From the NCBI GenBank assembly GCA_041191405.1, contig JBEEOW010000008.1, forward strand, positions 72,901-136,900: DNA of 64,000 bases. Reading direction: 5' to 3'. Each line of letters starts with the position of its first letter. Positions within the stretch are counted from its first letter, which is position 1. This document shows, in pieces, positions 19,471 to 27,966 of the stretch. The notes under the pieces were generated by a model. The model was not told the DNA's origin. It saw only the letters and a list, made by a program, of their open reading frames with translations, and ran no database searches. Position numbers and translations under genes: made by a program. The stretch is from JBEEOW01 sp041191405 (GTDB lineage Bacteria > Bacteroidota > Bacteroidia > Cytophagales > UBA9547).

Positions 19471-20118
19471 ATGAATATTGAGTATAAAGCTTTACCTGCT
19501 GATTTAAAGGAGGAAATAGGTCTAGAAAAAGTAGACTTTTGTATCAAAACTGATAAAAGTACAGAGTTAAAATCATTGAGATTTTTAGTTTTTTTGATAG
19601 TTTTATCATTATTGTTTACACTCTATTTTAATATAAAGTCAATTTTTAAATTTGTAGGAATTGATATTTTTCATCCTTTATTAGTAAGTCCAACAGAGGT
19701 TAATCCAAATGTACTCATTGATGTATTTTATTATATAATATCAAGAATAATTCCTTTGGGTACTTTTATTTCGTTAATTTGGTTTGTATTAATCAAAATT
19801 AAAAAGGAAAAAGGTATAAGGTTTTGGGTTGCTACCGAAAACAGATTGATTTTATATAAAATTGGTGTAGAGCAAGTGTATTATTGGAAGGATTTTAATG
19901 GAAATATTGAATTTGAACTAAATAATAAAGCTTTAACACTTGAATTAAGAAGAGGTTTAATGCCCTATAAATCAAAAATTGACGCTGATGCAGTTAATAA
20001 TGAATCAATAAATTATTCTCCAGAAAAAATTCAAATTATTGATGTAGATAATGTACTAGAAATAGTTTCCATTTGCCAATCAAGAATTAAGCAACACGAC
20101 CCAACCCCTTCAACTTAA
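19471..20118 (+). CDS. Membrane protein, first of a tandem related pair
   Basis: This is an approximately 215-residue protein of unknown function. It shows 'VDFCIKTDKS' near the N-terminus, two membrane segments (about residues 35-60 and 95-115), and a C-terminal domain beginning 'FWVATENRLILYKIGVEQVYYWKDF' that resembles a small PH-like beta domain. I chose the ATG at 19471. A TTG at 19444 would add nine residues and overlap the DUF2867 gene by eight bases. The next gene has the same plan with matching motifs, so the two probably arose by duplication and may work together at the inner membrane. Confidence 0.65.
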   Translation: MNIEYKALPADLKEEIGLEKVDFCIKTDKSTELKSLRFLVFLIVLSLLFTLYFNIKSIFKFVGIDIFHPLLVSPTEVNPNVLIDVFYYIISRIIPLGTFISLIWFVLIKIKKEKGIRFWVATENRLILYKIGVEQVYYWKDFNGNIEFELNNKALTLELRRGLMPYKSKIDADAVNNESINYSPEKIQIIDVDNVLEIVSICQSRIKQHDPTPST

Positions 20119-20128
20119 TTAATAAATT

Positions 20129-20728
20129 ATGGAAATTCCGTTTCAAATAAATTCACTTTTACAAGAAAATGAAGAAGTTGATTTTTGTGTTAAAAGTAAG
20201 TTGTTTCAAAAACCTTCAACAAGTGCTAGTCAGGTATTTGGAGGTTTAATTTTTACTGCATTTCCATTGGGGATTTTCTACCTTATGTTTCGAAATCAAC
20301 TTCAATTAAATTCGATATCTGAAATGTTTACCAGTATCACTTCAAATGAAATTATGATGTTAATTTTCCCCATTTTGATATTGAGCATTTTTTTAATTAT
20401 TGGATTATTAATGTTTTTTGGAGGTATTGTTTATTTTTTTGTTGAAGGTGGATATTTTATTGGAACAAATTATAGATTTATAACTTTCAGGAAAGGAAGT
20501 GTGAAATTTTATAATTGGGAACAGTTTGATAATAAAGGTGTTGAGGTCCAAAAGCCAGATAAAATAGGTTTAAAATTAAGAACAGGGGTAATACATAGTT
20601 CTGGAAGTAAAAAGAAGCGTAACTATAAAGAAAGCTTTGTTCAAGAGCAACTTTGGATTGTAGGTATTGAAAATGTAGTAGATATAGCTCGAAAATGTAA
20701 TATTAGAATTGAAAAAAATAAAGTGTAA
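20129..20728 (+). CDS. Membrane protein, second of a tandem related pair
   Basis: This 199-residue protein of unknown function begins 10 bases after its neighbour. 'VDFCVKSK' near residue 18, two strongly hydrophobic segments (about 36-55 and 75-105) and 'IGTNYRFITFRKGSVKFYNWEQF' line up with the preceding protein, but overall identity is low. The C-terminal part is soluble and basic. A PH-like fold is inferred from the 'T..R.I....G....Y.W..F' pattern only. It is likely in one transcript with the two genes before it. Confidence 0.65.
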   Translation: MEIPFQINSLLQENEEVDFCVKSKLFQKPSTSASQVFGGLIFTAFPLGIFYLMFRNQLQLNSISEMFTSITSNEIMMLIFPILILSIFLIIGLLMFFGGIVYFFVEGGYFIGTNYRFITFRKGSVKFYNWEQFDNKGVEVQKPDKIGLKLRTGVIHSSGSKKKRNYKESFVQEQLWIVGIENVVDIARKCNIRIEKNKV

Positions 20729-20794
20729 AAGTTTTTTTAAATTAGCCCAAAAGATGTATTTATAATTGATTTTTAAAAAGTTAAAGTAAACTCA

Positions 20795-21361
20795 ATGCAG
20801 CAACTTATAGAGGTAATCCGACAAATGATTTGTGTTTCAGATGCTGAAGTACAACATTTTACACAGATGTTAACTTTAAAAAATGTGAAGAAAAATGAAG
20901 TTTTAAGTTTGCCAGATACAATTTCAAACGAAATATTTTTTATTAAAAAAGGAATAGTAAGGGTTAAAATAATCGATAAAGAGGGAACTGAGCATACCAT
21001 TCATTTTGCAATGGAAAACCAGTTTATAGCTGATTATTCAAGTTTTATACAGAAAGTACCATCATTTTACACACTTCAAACTTTAGAAGATACAGAATTA
21101 TTAGTGCTTCCTAGAGCAGCTGTTGAATGGGGCTTTCAAAATATGCTTGAAGGGCAAAAATTAGGTCGTTTGATTGCTGAATATTATTATATTTATCAGG
21201 ACCAACGTATAAAAAACACTTATGCTCTCACGCCAAAGCAACGTTATGATTCTATCTCTCAGGTATTTCCCAATATTCATAATAGAGCACCTCAACACAT
21301 GATAGCCTCTTATTTGGGAATTACACCAGTTCATTTAAGTAGATTAAAAAAACAAGATTGA
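20795..21361 (+). CDS. Crp/Fnr-family transcriptional regulator
   Basis: This 188-residue regulator has an N-terminal beta-roll (about residues 15-115, 'EIFFIKKGIVRVKI') and a C-terminal helix-turn-helix 'HMIASYLGITPVHLSRLKKQD'. It is the same type as the regulator at 17015, with a nearly identical DNA-reading end ('IASYLGITP..LSR'), but the sensory halves differ. In Bacteroidota such proteins usually control one neighbouring gene; here that would be the multi-pass membrane protein 85 bases downstream. The effector is unknown, and no Cys cluster suggesting an Fnr iron-sulfur sensor is seen. Confidence 0.87.
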   Translation: MQQLIEVIRQMICVSDAEVQHFTQMLTLKNVKKNEVLSLPDTISNEIFFIKKGIVRVKIIDKEGTEHTIHFAMENQFIADYSSFIQKVPSFYTLQTLEDTELLVLPRAAVEWGFQNMLEGQKLGRLIAEYYYIYQDQRIKNTYALTPKQRYDSISQVFPNIHNRAPQHMIASYLGITPVHLSRLKKQD

Positions 21362-21446
21362 AATCTAAAAATCATAAACTATAAACATTTGTTAACGATA
21401 TTTATCTGTAAACATATTCATATTTGCAGTATAAAATAATAAGAAT

Positions 21447-22241
21447 ATGATACTGATAGCTTTTATTGAAACATTAAAATCTCGTAACGAATCACTGTAT
21501 TATTTCGGTTTGGTTTGTTTAGTAGCTTCAATTTTATTTTTGGTTTTATCCAAAATTACCAATATTGAAGTTAATAATATAAATGCTTGGTATAAACCAT
21601 TTAAGTTTGCATTTTCTATATTTTTATATGCTTGGACAATGGCTTGGTATTGCCAATATTTGCCCAATTTTAATGTCAAGTTATTTAATTGGACAATCAT
21701 AGTATTACTTGGTTTCGAAATCTTTTACATTGCATTTCAAGCTGGTAAAGGTCAATTATCGCATTTTAATGTAAGTACACCAATTTATTCAACATTGTAT
21801 TCACTAATGGCTATAGCAGCAACAGTAGTTACTTTGTATACAGCTTATGTTGCAGTATTATTTTTTACCAATCAATTTCCTGATTTACCCAATTACTATT
21901 TGTGGTCAATCCGATTAGGCTTAATTATTTTTGTGATATTTTCGTTTGAAGGGTTTGTAATGGGCTCAAAATTGTCGCATACTATTGGTGGTGCAGATGG
22001 TGGACCAGGAATTCCTTTTCTAAATTGGAGTACAAAATTTGGTGACCCAAGAGTTGCTCATTTTATTGGTATGCACGCATTACAACTGCTACCTTTACTT
22101 TCCTTTTATTTACTAAAGGATATTCAGCTTACTTTTTTATTGAGTATTTTATATTTATTATTATCTGTTTATACTTTGATGCTAGCGCTTCAAGGAAAAC
22201 CTTTGATAAGAATTGATAAAAATATACAAGTTGAGAAGTAA
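21447..22241 (+). CDS. Multi-pass membrane protein of unknown function
   Basis: The 264-residue protein has about seven hydrophobic segments spread over the whole length. Conserved-looking polar stretches are 'NAWYKPFKFAFS' (about residues 45-56) and 'GGADGGPGIPFLNWSTKFGDPRVAHFIGMHALQLLPL' (about 182-218), where the His residues lie near membrane helices and could bind metal or haem. I do not recognise the family. Its position right after a Crp/Fnr-type regulator suggests it is that regulator's target. Confidence 0.75.
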   Translation: MILIAFIETLKSRNESLYYFGLVCLVASILFLVLSKITNIEVNNINAWYKPFKFAFSIFLYAWTMAWYCQYLPNFNVKLFNWTIIVLLGFEIFYIAFQAGKGQLSHFNVSTPIYSTLYSLMAIAATVVTLYTAYVAVLFFTNQFPDLPNYYLWSIRLGLIIFVIFSFEGFVMGSKLSHTIGGADGGPGIPFLNWSTKFGDPRVAHFIGMHALQLLPLLSFYLLKDIQLTFLLSILYLLLSVYTLMLALQGKPLIRIDKNIQVEK

Positions 22242-22245
22242 TTTT

Positions 22246-22374
22246 TTATTTATTACTTCTACACCTTTCACTGCAATATTTTACCTCGTCCCAACATTTT
22301 TCCCATTTTTTTCTCCAAGTAAATGGTCTGTTGCAGACAATACAAATTTTTTGAGGTAAGTGTTGTTTTTTCAT
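22246..22374 (-). CDS. DUF2256 zinc-ribbon mini-protein
   Basis: This 42-residue protein has the whole DUF2256 pattern: 'LPQKICIVCNRPFTWRKKWEKCW', then 'VKYCSERCR'. Cys pairs C-x-x-C (about residues 11 and 14) and C-x-x-x-C (about 34 and 38) look like one zinc site, with an extra Cys at about 27. The family is often found beside cryptochrome/photolyase genes, and here it lies 28 bases downstream of one on the same strand. Its biochemical role is not established. Confidence 0.85.
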   Translation of the reverse strand: MKKQHLPQKICIVCNRPFTWRKKWEKCWDEVKYCSERCRSNK

Positions 22375-22391
22375 ATTACTTTGAATTTAAA

Positions 22392-22426
22392 ACCCTCAAC
22401 TCTTAACTCTCAACTCTCTTCCCTCT
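22392..22426. repeat. 7-bp periodic array over the photolyase stop codon
   Basis: Five in-phase heptamers: ACCCTCA, ACTCTTA, ACTCTCA, ACTCTCT, TCCCTCT. The photolyase stop codon (22403-22405) and its last codons lie inside the array. Confidence 0.75.
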
Positions 22427-23824
22427 CATTCCCCACATAATATCACTAGCGTATTTTCTAGTTTCTTCAACATCAACAATAGGGTGTGGGTAGTTTTTTC
22501 CTAATTCGCAATGATACATTTGTTGCTCAATAATACTTAATTTCCATGGTTCGTGAATTAAATCAGCTGGAATATGCTGTAATTCAGGCAACCAAAGTTT
22601 AATAAATTGAGCTTCTGTGTCGTGGTCCTCAGAGTTTTTTATTGGGTTATAAATGCGAATTGTGTTTGTACTTGTTACACCTGCCTGCATTTGTATCTGC
22701 GGAAAATGAATGCCAGGTTCATAGTCTAAAAACTGTTTTGCAAGGAAGTAAGCACAATCTCGCCAATCTTGCCAAAGGTTAAATACAAAAAAAGAAACCA
22801 CCATGGCTCTCATTCTGAAATTGATATAACCAGTTTCGGCCAAACAACGCATACAAGCATCTACAATTGGTACACCAGTTTTGCCATCTTTCCAAGCTTG
22901 AATAAAAGCTTCATTTTTAGGTTTTTGAAGCTTATTATATTGTTGATTAGCACTGTAGAACTCAAGTTGGTAGTTGTTTTCAAACTTTTGTATAAAGTGA
23001 CAATGCCAATGCAAGCGAGAAACAAAATTTTCTAATGCCCTTTTGTTTTTTGCATGTGGATATTGTTGCATGGTATATTGATAAACCATTCGCATACTGA
23101 TATTTCCATACGTTAAGTAGGGCGAAAGTCGACTACATGATTTTCGACTCAATGCCGGTTTTGAAATATGTTTACTATAATTTTCGTATCGTTCTTTTAT
23201 AAAAGTATCCAAATATCGCCAAGCGTAATGTTCGCCTCCTGGTTGAAATTTTTTGTTTTTTGTAGTGATGTTTTCGGGTAATGTGTCGCCTTTTAGTTGA
23301 TTATAAAATTCAGTATTTAATTGTTCAAAGTTCCAATTATTTTCATCAATTATTAGGGGAGGAGAAGTCATAAAGTTTTCCCAGCGTTCATTCCAATTTT
23401 TGAGTGTTTTAATTCTTCTAATTACCCCATGTTGTTGAAATTCTTTCCATACAATTTGATTTTGTTTACAGAAATGTTGTATTGCAATATCTCTTTCAAA
23501 AGTAATTTTATTACCAATTTCTTGATGAGAAAATATAGTTTTTATGTCGTATTCTTTTAGTAATGAGTTAAATATGAATTGTGTTTCATTTTGAAAAATA
23601 TATATTTGCGCATGTAGATTTTGTAATTTTTCATTCATTTCTTGTAATGATTCATACACAAACCGCCAGTGACGAATAGCTGAATCTGGATAATTCATAA
23701 CCGAAGGTTCAAAACAATACACCAATAGTACAGGTAATTTACTTTGTTGGGCGAAATACAAAGGTGCATGGTCAGTAAACCGTAAATCTCTTTTAAACCA
23801 AACTATGTTTATAGCTTTTTTCAT
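22403..23824 (-). CDS. Deoxyribodipyrimidine photolyase / cryptochrome family protein
   Basis: This 473-residue FAD protein is predicted to use blue light to repair UV photoproducts. An N-terminal Rossmann-type antenna domain starts 'IVWFKRDLRFTDHAPL' (about residues 5-140). The helical FAD domain carries 'SRKSCSRLSPYLTYGNIS', 'DGKTGVPIVDACMRCL', 'NFRMRAMVVSFFVF' and 'TIRIYNPIKNSEDHD'. The usual 'NWQW' patch is replaced by 'HFPQIQM', a variant branch rather than the E. coli PhrB type. So the lesion (CPD or 6-4) and the repair-versus-signal question cannot be settled from sequence. Start ATGA overlaps the flavin reductase stop by four bases, indicating coupled translation. Its last residues are written by a 7-bp repeat. 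Confidence 0.88.
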   Translation of the reverse strand: MKKAINIVWFKRDLRFTDHAPLYFAQQSKLPVLLVYCFEPSVMNYPDSAIRHWRFVYESLQEMNEKLQNLHAQIYIFQNETQFIFNSLLKEYDIKTIFSHQEIGNKITFERDIAIQHFCKQNQIVWKEFQQHGVIRRIKTLKNWNERWENFMTSPPLIIDENNWNFEQLNTEFYNQLKGDTLPENITTKNKKFQPGGEHYAWRYLDTFIKERYENYSKHISKPALSRKSCSRLSPYLTYGNISMRMVYQYTMQQYPHAKNKRALENFVSRLHWHCHFIQKFENNYQLEFYSANQQYNKLQKPKNEAFIQAWKDGKTGVPIVDACMRCLAETGYINFRMRAMVVSFFVFNLWQDWRDCAYFLAKQFLDYEPGIHFPQIQMQAGVTSTNTIRIYNPIKNSEDHDTEAQFIKLWLPELQHIPADLIHEPWKLSIIEQQMYHCELGKNYPHPIVDVEETRKYASDIMWGMRGKRVES

Positions 23825-24453
23825 TCAATTTCAGAAACAGGTTTGTCGGGTTTTGCATAACTTAAGCGAGCAAGTTTTTGGGTAGTGTGGTAACTATCCA
23901 AACCTGAACAAGTAACAGTTTGCGCTTTTTCAATATCTAAAAATCCATCTTCGTGCAAACACTCATCTGGGAAATGTACTGCAACAATTTCACCAATTAC
24001 CATTATTGTATTATTGATTGAAATTGGAATAATCTCTTTGAATTGAACCCCTAATTGAATATTGCTTTCGGCAACGTATGGAGCTAAGAAATTTTCTTTG
24101 TAGCTTATTTGTAAGCCTGTTGCATCAAATTCTGAAACTTCTTGAGGGTAATTGGCTGATGTTTGATGTGCTTGTTTGAATATGCTTGGGTTTACATTAT
24201 TGATAGTGTAAAACCCTGTTTCTTTGATGTTGTTTAAGGTGTGTCTATCAACAACATCGGGGCGGTTAATAAATGCAATATAGGGTGGATTGGCTCCGAT
24301 ATGTACCAGAGAACTAAACAATGCAAGGTTAGTTTCTCCTTTTGCATTTTGAGTGCCAATTAGTCCCAAGCTCTTAAATCCTGATAATGAATTGATAAAT
24401 GTAGCTCTTTTTCTAAGCTCCAAATTCATGATTGTTTCGTGTGTGTAATGCAT
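23821..24453 (-). CDS. Flavin reductase family protein (FMN-binding split barrel)
   Basis: This 210-residue cytoplasmic protein shows the flavin reductase-like split barrel: 'SLGLIGTQNAKGETNLALFSSLVHIGANPPYIAFINRP' (about residues 28-65) and 'GFYTINNV'. Members reduce or bind FMN. Translational overlap with the photolyase suggests a role in flavin supply or redox for that enzyme, which is inference. An alternative start eight codons inside (24429) gives 'MNLELRKR' and cannot be excluded. Confidence 0.85.
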   Translation of the reverse strand: MHYTHETIMNLELRKRATFINSLSGFKSLGLIGTQNAKGETNLALFSSLVHIGANPPYIAFINRPDVVDRHTLNNIKETGFYTINNVNPSIFKQAHQTSANYPQEVSEFDATGLQISYKENFLAPYVAESNIQLGVQFKEIIPISINNTIMVIGEIVAVHFPDECLHEDGFLDIEKAQTVTCSGLDSYHTTQKLARLSYAKPDKPVSEIE

Positions 24454-24461
24454 GTTAGGTC

Positions 24462-24489
24462 AATAATTAATAATTAGTAATTAATAATA
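24462..24489. repeat. 7-bp periodic array upstream of the flavin reductase
   Basis: Four in-phase heptamers: AATAATT, AATAATT, AGTAATT, AATAATA. The phase holds exactly, though the low complexity of the sequence makes this the weakest of the 7-bp arrays. Confidence 0.5.
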
Positions 24490-24563
24490 AATATAATTTT
24501 TGGGGTTTTCTATAATTGATATTAAAGTAGAAATTCAAAATCTAAAATCTTGAAATAAAACAC

Positions 24564-24599
24564 AAAAGAGATGAATCCAATAGTAGATTCATCTCTTTT
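24564..24599 (-). terminator. Terminator of the DUF4397 gene
   Basis: A perfect 14-bp stem (AAAAGAGATGAATC with GATTCATCTCTTTT) has an 8-base loop. Read on the minus strand it ends in a T-rich tail, downstream of the DUF4397 gene. Confidence 0.8.
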
Positions 24600-24611
24600 A
24601 GTTTTCAGTTG

Positions 24612-24653
24612 TTTTAAGTCTTAAGTCTTGTGTCTTAAGTCTTAAATCTAAAA
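24612..24653. repeat. 7-bp periodic array after the DUF4397 gene
   Basis: Six in-phase heptamers: TTTTAAG, TCTTAAG, TCTTGTG, TCTTAAG, TCTTAAA, TCTAAAA. The array ends one base from the stop codon at 24655. Confidence 0.75.
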
Positions 24654-24654
24654 C

Positions 24655-27039
24655 TTATTTTACAACAGATAATCTTGTGCTGTAAACTTTAGCATTAGAT
24701 TTCAATAATAAAGTATATAAGCCAGCATTTAAGTCAGTAACTTCAAATGATTTGTTAGCATCTAAATTTACAGATTTCACAACTTGACCTAATTGATTTA
24801 CAACCACTACATTGTTTACATCACCGTTTACAGTTACGGTTTCAGCACTTGGGTTTGGATACACATTGATTGATGCAACAGAAGCATCTTCAATGCCTGT
24901 AGTTGTAGCGTTATGAACACCAAATTGAATTACAGTTCCATCAGGTAAAGCAGCAAATACACCAAAGTCTGCACCATTGTTATTATTCTCAGGGAATAAG
25001 AAACCACTTGCAAACACTACAGCCGAACCTCCTGTTAGGCCATTTAAATCTACATCGTAACTAACTACAGTAGAGTTAGTACCAGCAGCATTTACATCAA
25101 CAACGTATTTTGAAGCAGGTACTACAGTATAGCTTGATGTAAAATCATTGAATTTTAAATTAGTAGCCAATGGACCTACATTTCTAGCTAAAATATCTAC
25201 TGCAGGAGCATCGGTAACACCATGTAAGAATTTTAAACCAACACCACCAAAAGATGATTCAGAACCTTCACTAGCAACTATGCCAAATTTAGTTGAGATA
25301 TTGTCAGGATTTGCTGCATAAGAATTTTGTAAAACACCATTAGCTACAGCTACATACGTTTTTCCATCTTCGAATTTCACAGTTTGACCTAGGCCTGCAA
25401 TAGTATCATTTACAGAAGCACTGCTTGCAAGAGCAAAACCTAAACGAATGTTAGTTTCAGCAGGCACGTCAATATATTCTGTTGCTGTTCTAAACTCAAA
25501 ATCATCAATCAATAAATCACTACCTGCGTAAACATCTACCACACTTGCAGCAGCATCAGCAGAGTTGTGAATAACTTGTAAACGAGCAGTTGGTTCTTTT
25601 AACTCGATTACGTTACCATTAGGTAAGGCAACAAAAACACCAAATTCAGCACCATCATTATTTGCAGATGGGTCAATAAATCCACTTGCAAATGCTACAG
25701 CCGAGCCACCATTTAATGACGATAAATCTGCAACATAAGTAGCAGCAGTTGTATTTGTACCAGCTAAATTAACGTCTACAATGTATTTGTCGGCAGGTAC
25801 AACACCATAAGCACTAGTAAATTCGTTGAATTTTAAGTTTGAGGCCAATGTTGTAACTCCTCTAGCAATAATATCTACCGCAGGTGCATCAGTTGAGCCA
25901 TGTAAGAATTTTAAACCAACACCACCAACAGATGATTCAGAACCTTCAGTTGCAATAATACCAAACTTAGTAGAGATACTATTTGGATTAGCAGAATAAG
26001 TATTTTGTATATTTCCTGTAGCAACTGCTACGTAAGTTTTACCATCATCAAATTTCACAGTTTGACCTAAGCCTGCAATAGTATCATTTACAGAAGCACT
26101 GCTTGCAAGAGCAAAACCTAAACGAATGTTAGTTTCAGCAGGCACGTCAATATATTCTGTTGCTTTTCTAAATTCAAAATTATCAATTAGTAAATCGCTA
26201 CCTGCGTAAACATCAACCACGCTTGCTGCAGCATCAGCAGAATTGTGAATAACTTGTAAACGAGCACTTGGTGCTTTTAATTCTAACACTTTACCATCAG
26301 GTAAGGCAACAAAAACACCAAATTTAGCACCATTATTATTGGCCGAAGGATCTAAAAATCCACTTGCAAATACTACAGCCGAGCCACCGCCCAAAGATGA
26401 TAAATCTGCAACATAAGAAGCGACGGTAGTTGAAGTACCAGCAACATTAATATCTACAATATATTTACCTGGTTGAACTCCAATATATTGAGTTGAGAAC
26501 TCATTAAATTTAATATCACCTTCTAATAAAGCAACACCTCTTGCATCAATATCAACAGCAGGTGCATCAGTTGCGCCATGTAAGAATTTTAAGCCAACAC
26601 CACCAGCAGTTTGTTCTGAACCTTCAGTTGCAATAATTCCAAATTTTGTAGAAATTCCATTAGGGTTAGCTGCATAAGTGTTTTGAATATTACCACTAGC
26701 AACAGCAACATAAGTTTTACCAGCTTCAAATTGAACAGTTTGCCCTAAACCAGCAATAGTATCATTCACTGAATTACTAGTTCCAGCTGCAAAGCCAAGT
26801 CTAATATCAACTCCAGCAGGAACATCAATGTAAGGAGTTGCTTCTCTAAAATCAAAATCATCAATTAATAATGCATTTCCTGCATAAACATCTACTGTTT
26901 TTGCAGCTGCATCAGCAGAGTTGTGAATTACTTGTAAACGAGCAGTTGCTCCATTTTTAATTTTTGTAAAATTGTGGTTGCCCGCAAATGCAAAGCTACT
27001 TGCAAATAATGCGAAAATGGGGATAAATTGTTTTTTCAT
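24655..27039 (-). CDS. Triple-DUF4397 secreted protein with T9SS sorting domain
   Basis: This 794-residue secreted protein uses the ATG at 27039, which places a normal signal peptide (MKKQFIPIFALFASSFAFAG) first. An open upstream extension of 18 codons has no signal. Three tandem DUF4397 units of about 226 residues each start 'ARLQVIHNSADAA..VVDVYAG' and contain 'GVGLKFLHG.TDAPAVDI' halfway. The last roughly 75 residues are a T9SS type A sorting domain with 'VYPNPS' and 'GLYTLLLKS'. DUF4397 proteins are secreted beta proteins of unknown function. Units two and three share a 94-base stretch without a single change, a sign of recent gene conversion or duplication. Confidence 0.93.
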   Translation of the reverse strand: MKKQFIPIFALFASSFAFAGNHNFTKIKNGATARLQVIHNSADAAAKTVDVYAGNALLIDDFDFREATPYIDVPAGVDIRLGFAAGTSNSVNDTIAGLGQTVQFEAGKTYVAVASGNIQNTYAANPNGISTKFGIIATEGSEQTAGGVGLKFLHGATDAPAVDIDARGVALLEGDIKFNEFSTQYIGVQPGKYIVDINVAGTSTTVASYVADLSSLGGGSAVVFASGFLDPSANNNGAKFGVFVALPDGKVLELKAPSARLQVIHNSADAAASVVDVYAGSDLLIDNFEFRKATEYIDVPAETNIRLGFALASSASVNDTIAGLGQTVKFDDGKTYVAVATGNIQNTYSANPNSISTKFGIIATEGSESSVGGVGLKFLHGSTDAPAVDIIARGVTTLASNLKFNEFTSAYGVVPADKYIVDVNLAGTNTTAATYVADLSSLNGGSAVAFASGFIDPSANNDGAEFGVFVALPNGNVIELKEPTARLQVIHNSADAAASVVDVYAGSDLLIDDFEFRTATEYIDVPAETNIRLGFALASSASVNDTIAGLGQTVKFEDGKTYVAVANGVLQNSYAANPDNISTKFGIVASEGSESSFGGVGLKFLHGVTDAPAVDILARNVGPLATNLKFNDFTSSYTVVPASKYVVDVNAAGTNSTVVSYDVDLNGLTGGSAVVFASGFLFPENNNNGADFGVFAALPDGTVIQFGVHNATTTGIEDASVASINVYPNPSAETVTVNGDVNNVVVVNQLGQVVKSVNLDANKSFEVTDLNAGLYTLLLKSNAKVYSTRLSVVK

Positions 27040-27091
27040 AATCTTATATGTTTGTTTTAAGGTTATTTCTATCTTAACTTTTTGTAATACC

Positions 27092-27130
27092 ATTTTGTTT
27101 AATATTTTTAGTTAAAAAGTTAAACAAAAT
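27092..27130. promoter_or_regulatory. Inverted repeat upstream of the DUF4397 gene
   Basis: ATTTTGTTTAA and TTAAACAAAAT form a perfect 11-bp stem, and the inner TTTTTA/TAAAAA can extend it. It lies about 53 bases before the DUF4397 start and about 95 bases after the SDR stop. It could be an operator, a leader hairpin or a weak terminator. Confidence 0.35.
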
Positions 27131-27224
27131 ATTTAATTTTATTGTAACTAATTGTATTAAAGCTGTTTTTTTTATGAAAAATTTTATAAATTTTTAAAAA
27201 TATTTTTGCATACCTCACATACAA

Positions 27225-27908
27225 CTATCTCAAACTCGACATTCCACCATCAATATGTAAAATCTGCCCAGTTACCCAACTTGATTCATTTGAAAGCAAA
27301 AAGGCTGTAGCGTTGGCAATATCATCTGGCGTTCCAATTTTTTTCAAAGGGTGACGATTGTTGCTCGCCTCAATTTTTTCGGGAGTATTTAAAAACTTTT
27401 CTGCAAGTGGTGTATTTGTAAGTGATGGAGCAATACAGTTTACTCTTATTTTGGGCGCAAATTCTGCCGCTAATGCTTTAGTAAGTCCTTCAATTGCTCC
27501 TTTTGCTACCGCAACTGAAGCATGAAATGTCATGCCGGTTTGAACAGCAACTGTACTGTATAATACTATGGAAGCTTGTGTACTTAGTTGTAAATTTGGG
27601 GTATAAGCTTGAATAGTTTTAATAGCACCCAAAACATTTAACTCAAAATCGTTTAAAAAATCTTGTTTTTTTAAACCTCTAAAAGGTTTTAAATTGATAG
27701 AACCTGGGCAATACACCAAACCATCAATAACACCTTCAATTTTAGGTAAATCTGAATCTGATAAAATATCGTGTGAAATATAATTTGTAAAATTGGCATC
27801 AGGTTGATTGCGTGAAATAGCAATAACTTGTTCGTTTTGAGCGGTAAGTTTATTTGCAAGTGCTTTGCCAACTCCCGACGAAGCACCAATGATTAATGTA
27901 GTTTTCAT
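27225..27908 (-). CDS. SDR-family protein lacking the catalytic tyrosine
   Basis: The 227-residue Rossmann protein has the dinucleotide-binding 'GASSGVG' (residues 8-14), 'NVLG' (91-94), S118, K136, and the end motif 'VTGQILHIDGGMSSLR'. In place of YxxxK it has V132-A-V-A-K136, so the proton-donating Tyr of classical short-chain dehydrogenases is absent. A His (129) lies close by. The rest is well conserved ('RVNCIAPSLTNTPLA'), so it is a divergent subfamily and not a decaying gene. The substrate is unknown. SDR genes of this look can occur near photolyase/DUF2256 clusters, and here the cluster is about 3 kb away on the same strand. Confidence 0.85.
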   Translation of the reverse strand: MKTTLIIGASSGVGKALANKLTAQNEQVIAISRNQPDANFTNYISHDILSDSDLPKIEGVIDGLVYCPGSINLKPFRGLKKQDFLNDFELNVLGAIKTIQAYTPNLQLSTQASIVLYSTVAVQTGMTFHASVAVAKGAIEGLTKALAAEFAPKIRVNCIAPSLTNTPLAEKFLNTPEKIEASNNRHPLKKIGTPDDIANATAFLLSNESSWVTGQILHIDGGMSSLR

Positions 27909-27966
27909 GAAACTACAACTAAAAATGGTTTACTTTGTTTAGATTAGAAAAAAAATGAAATGCTAA

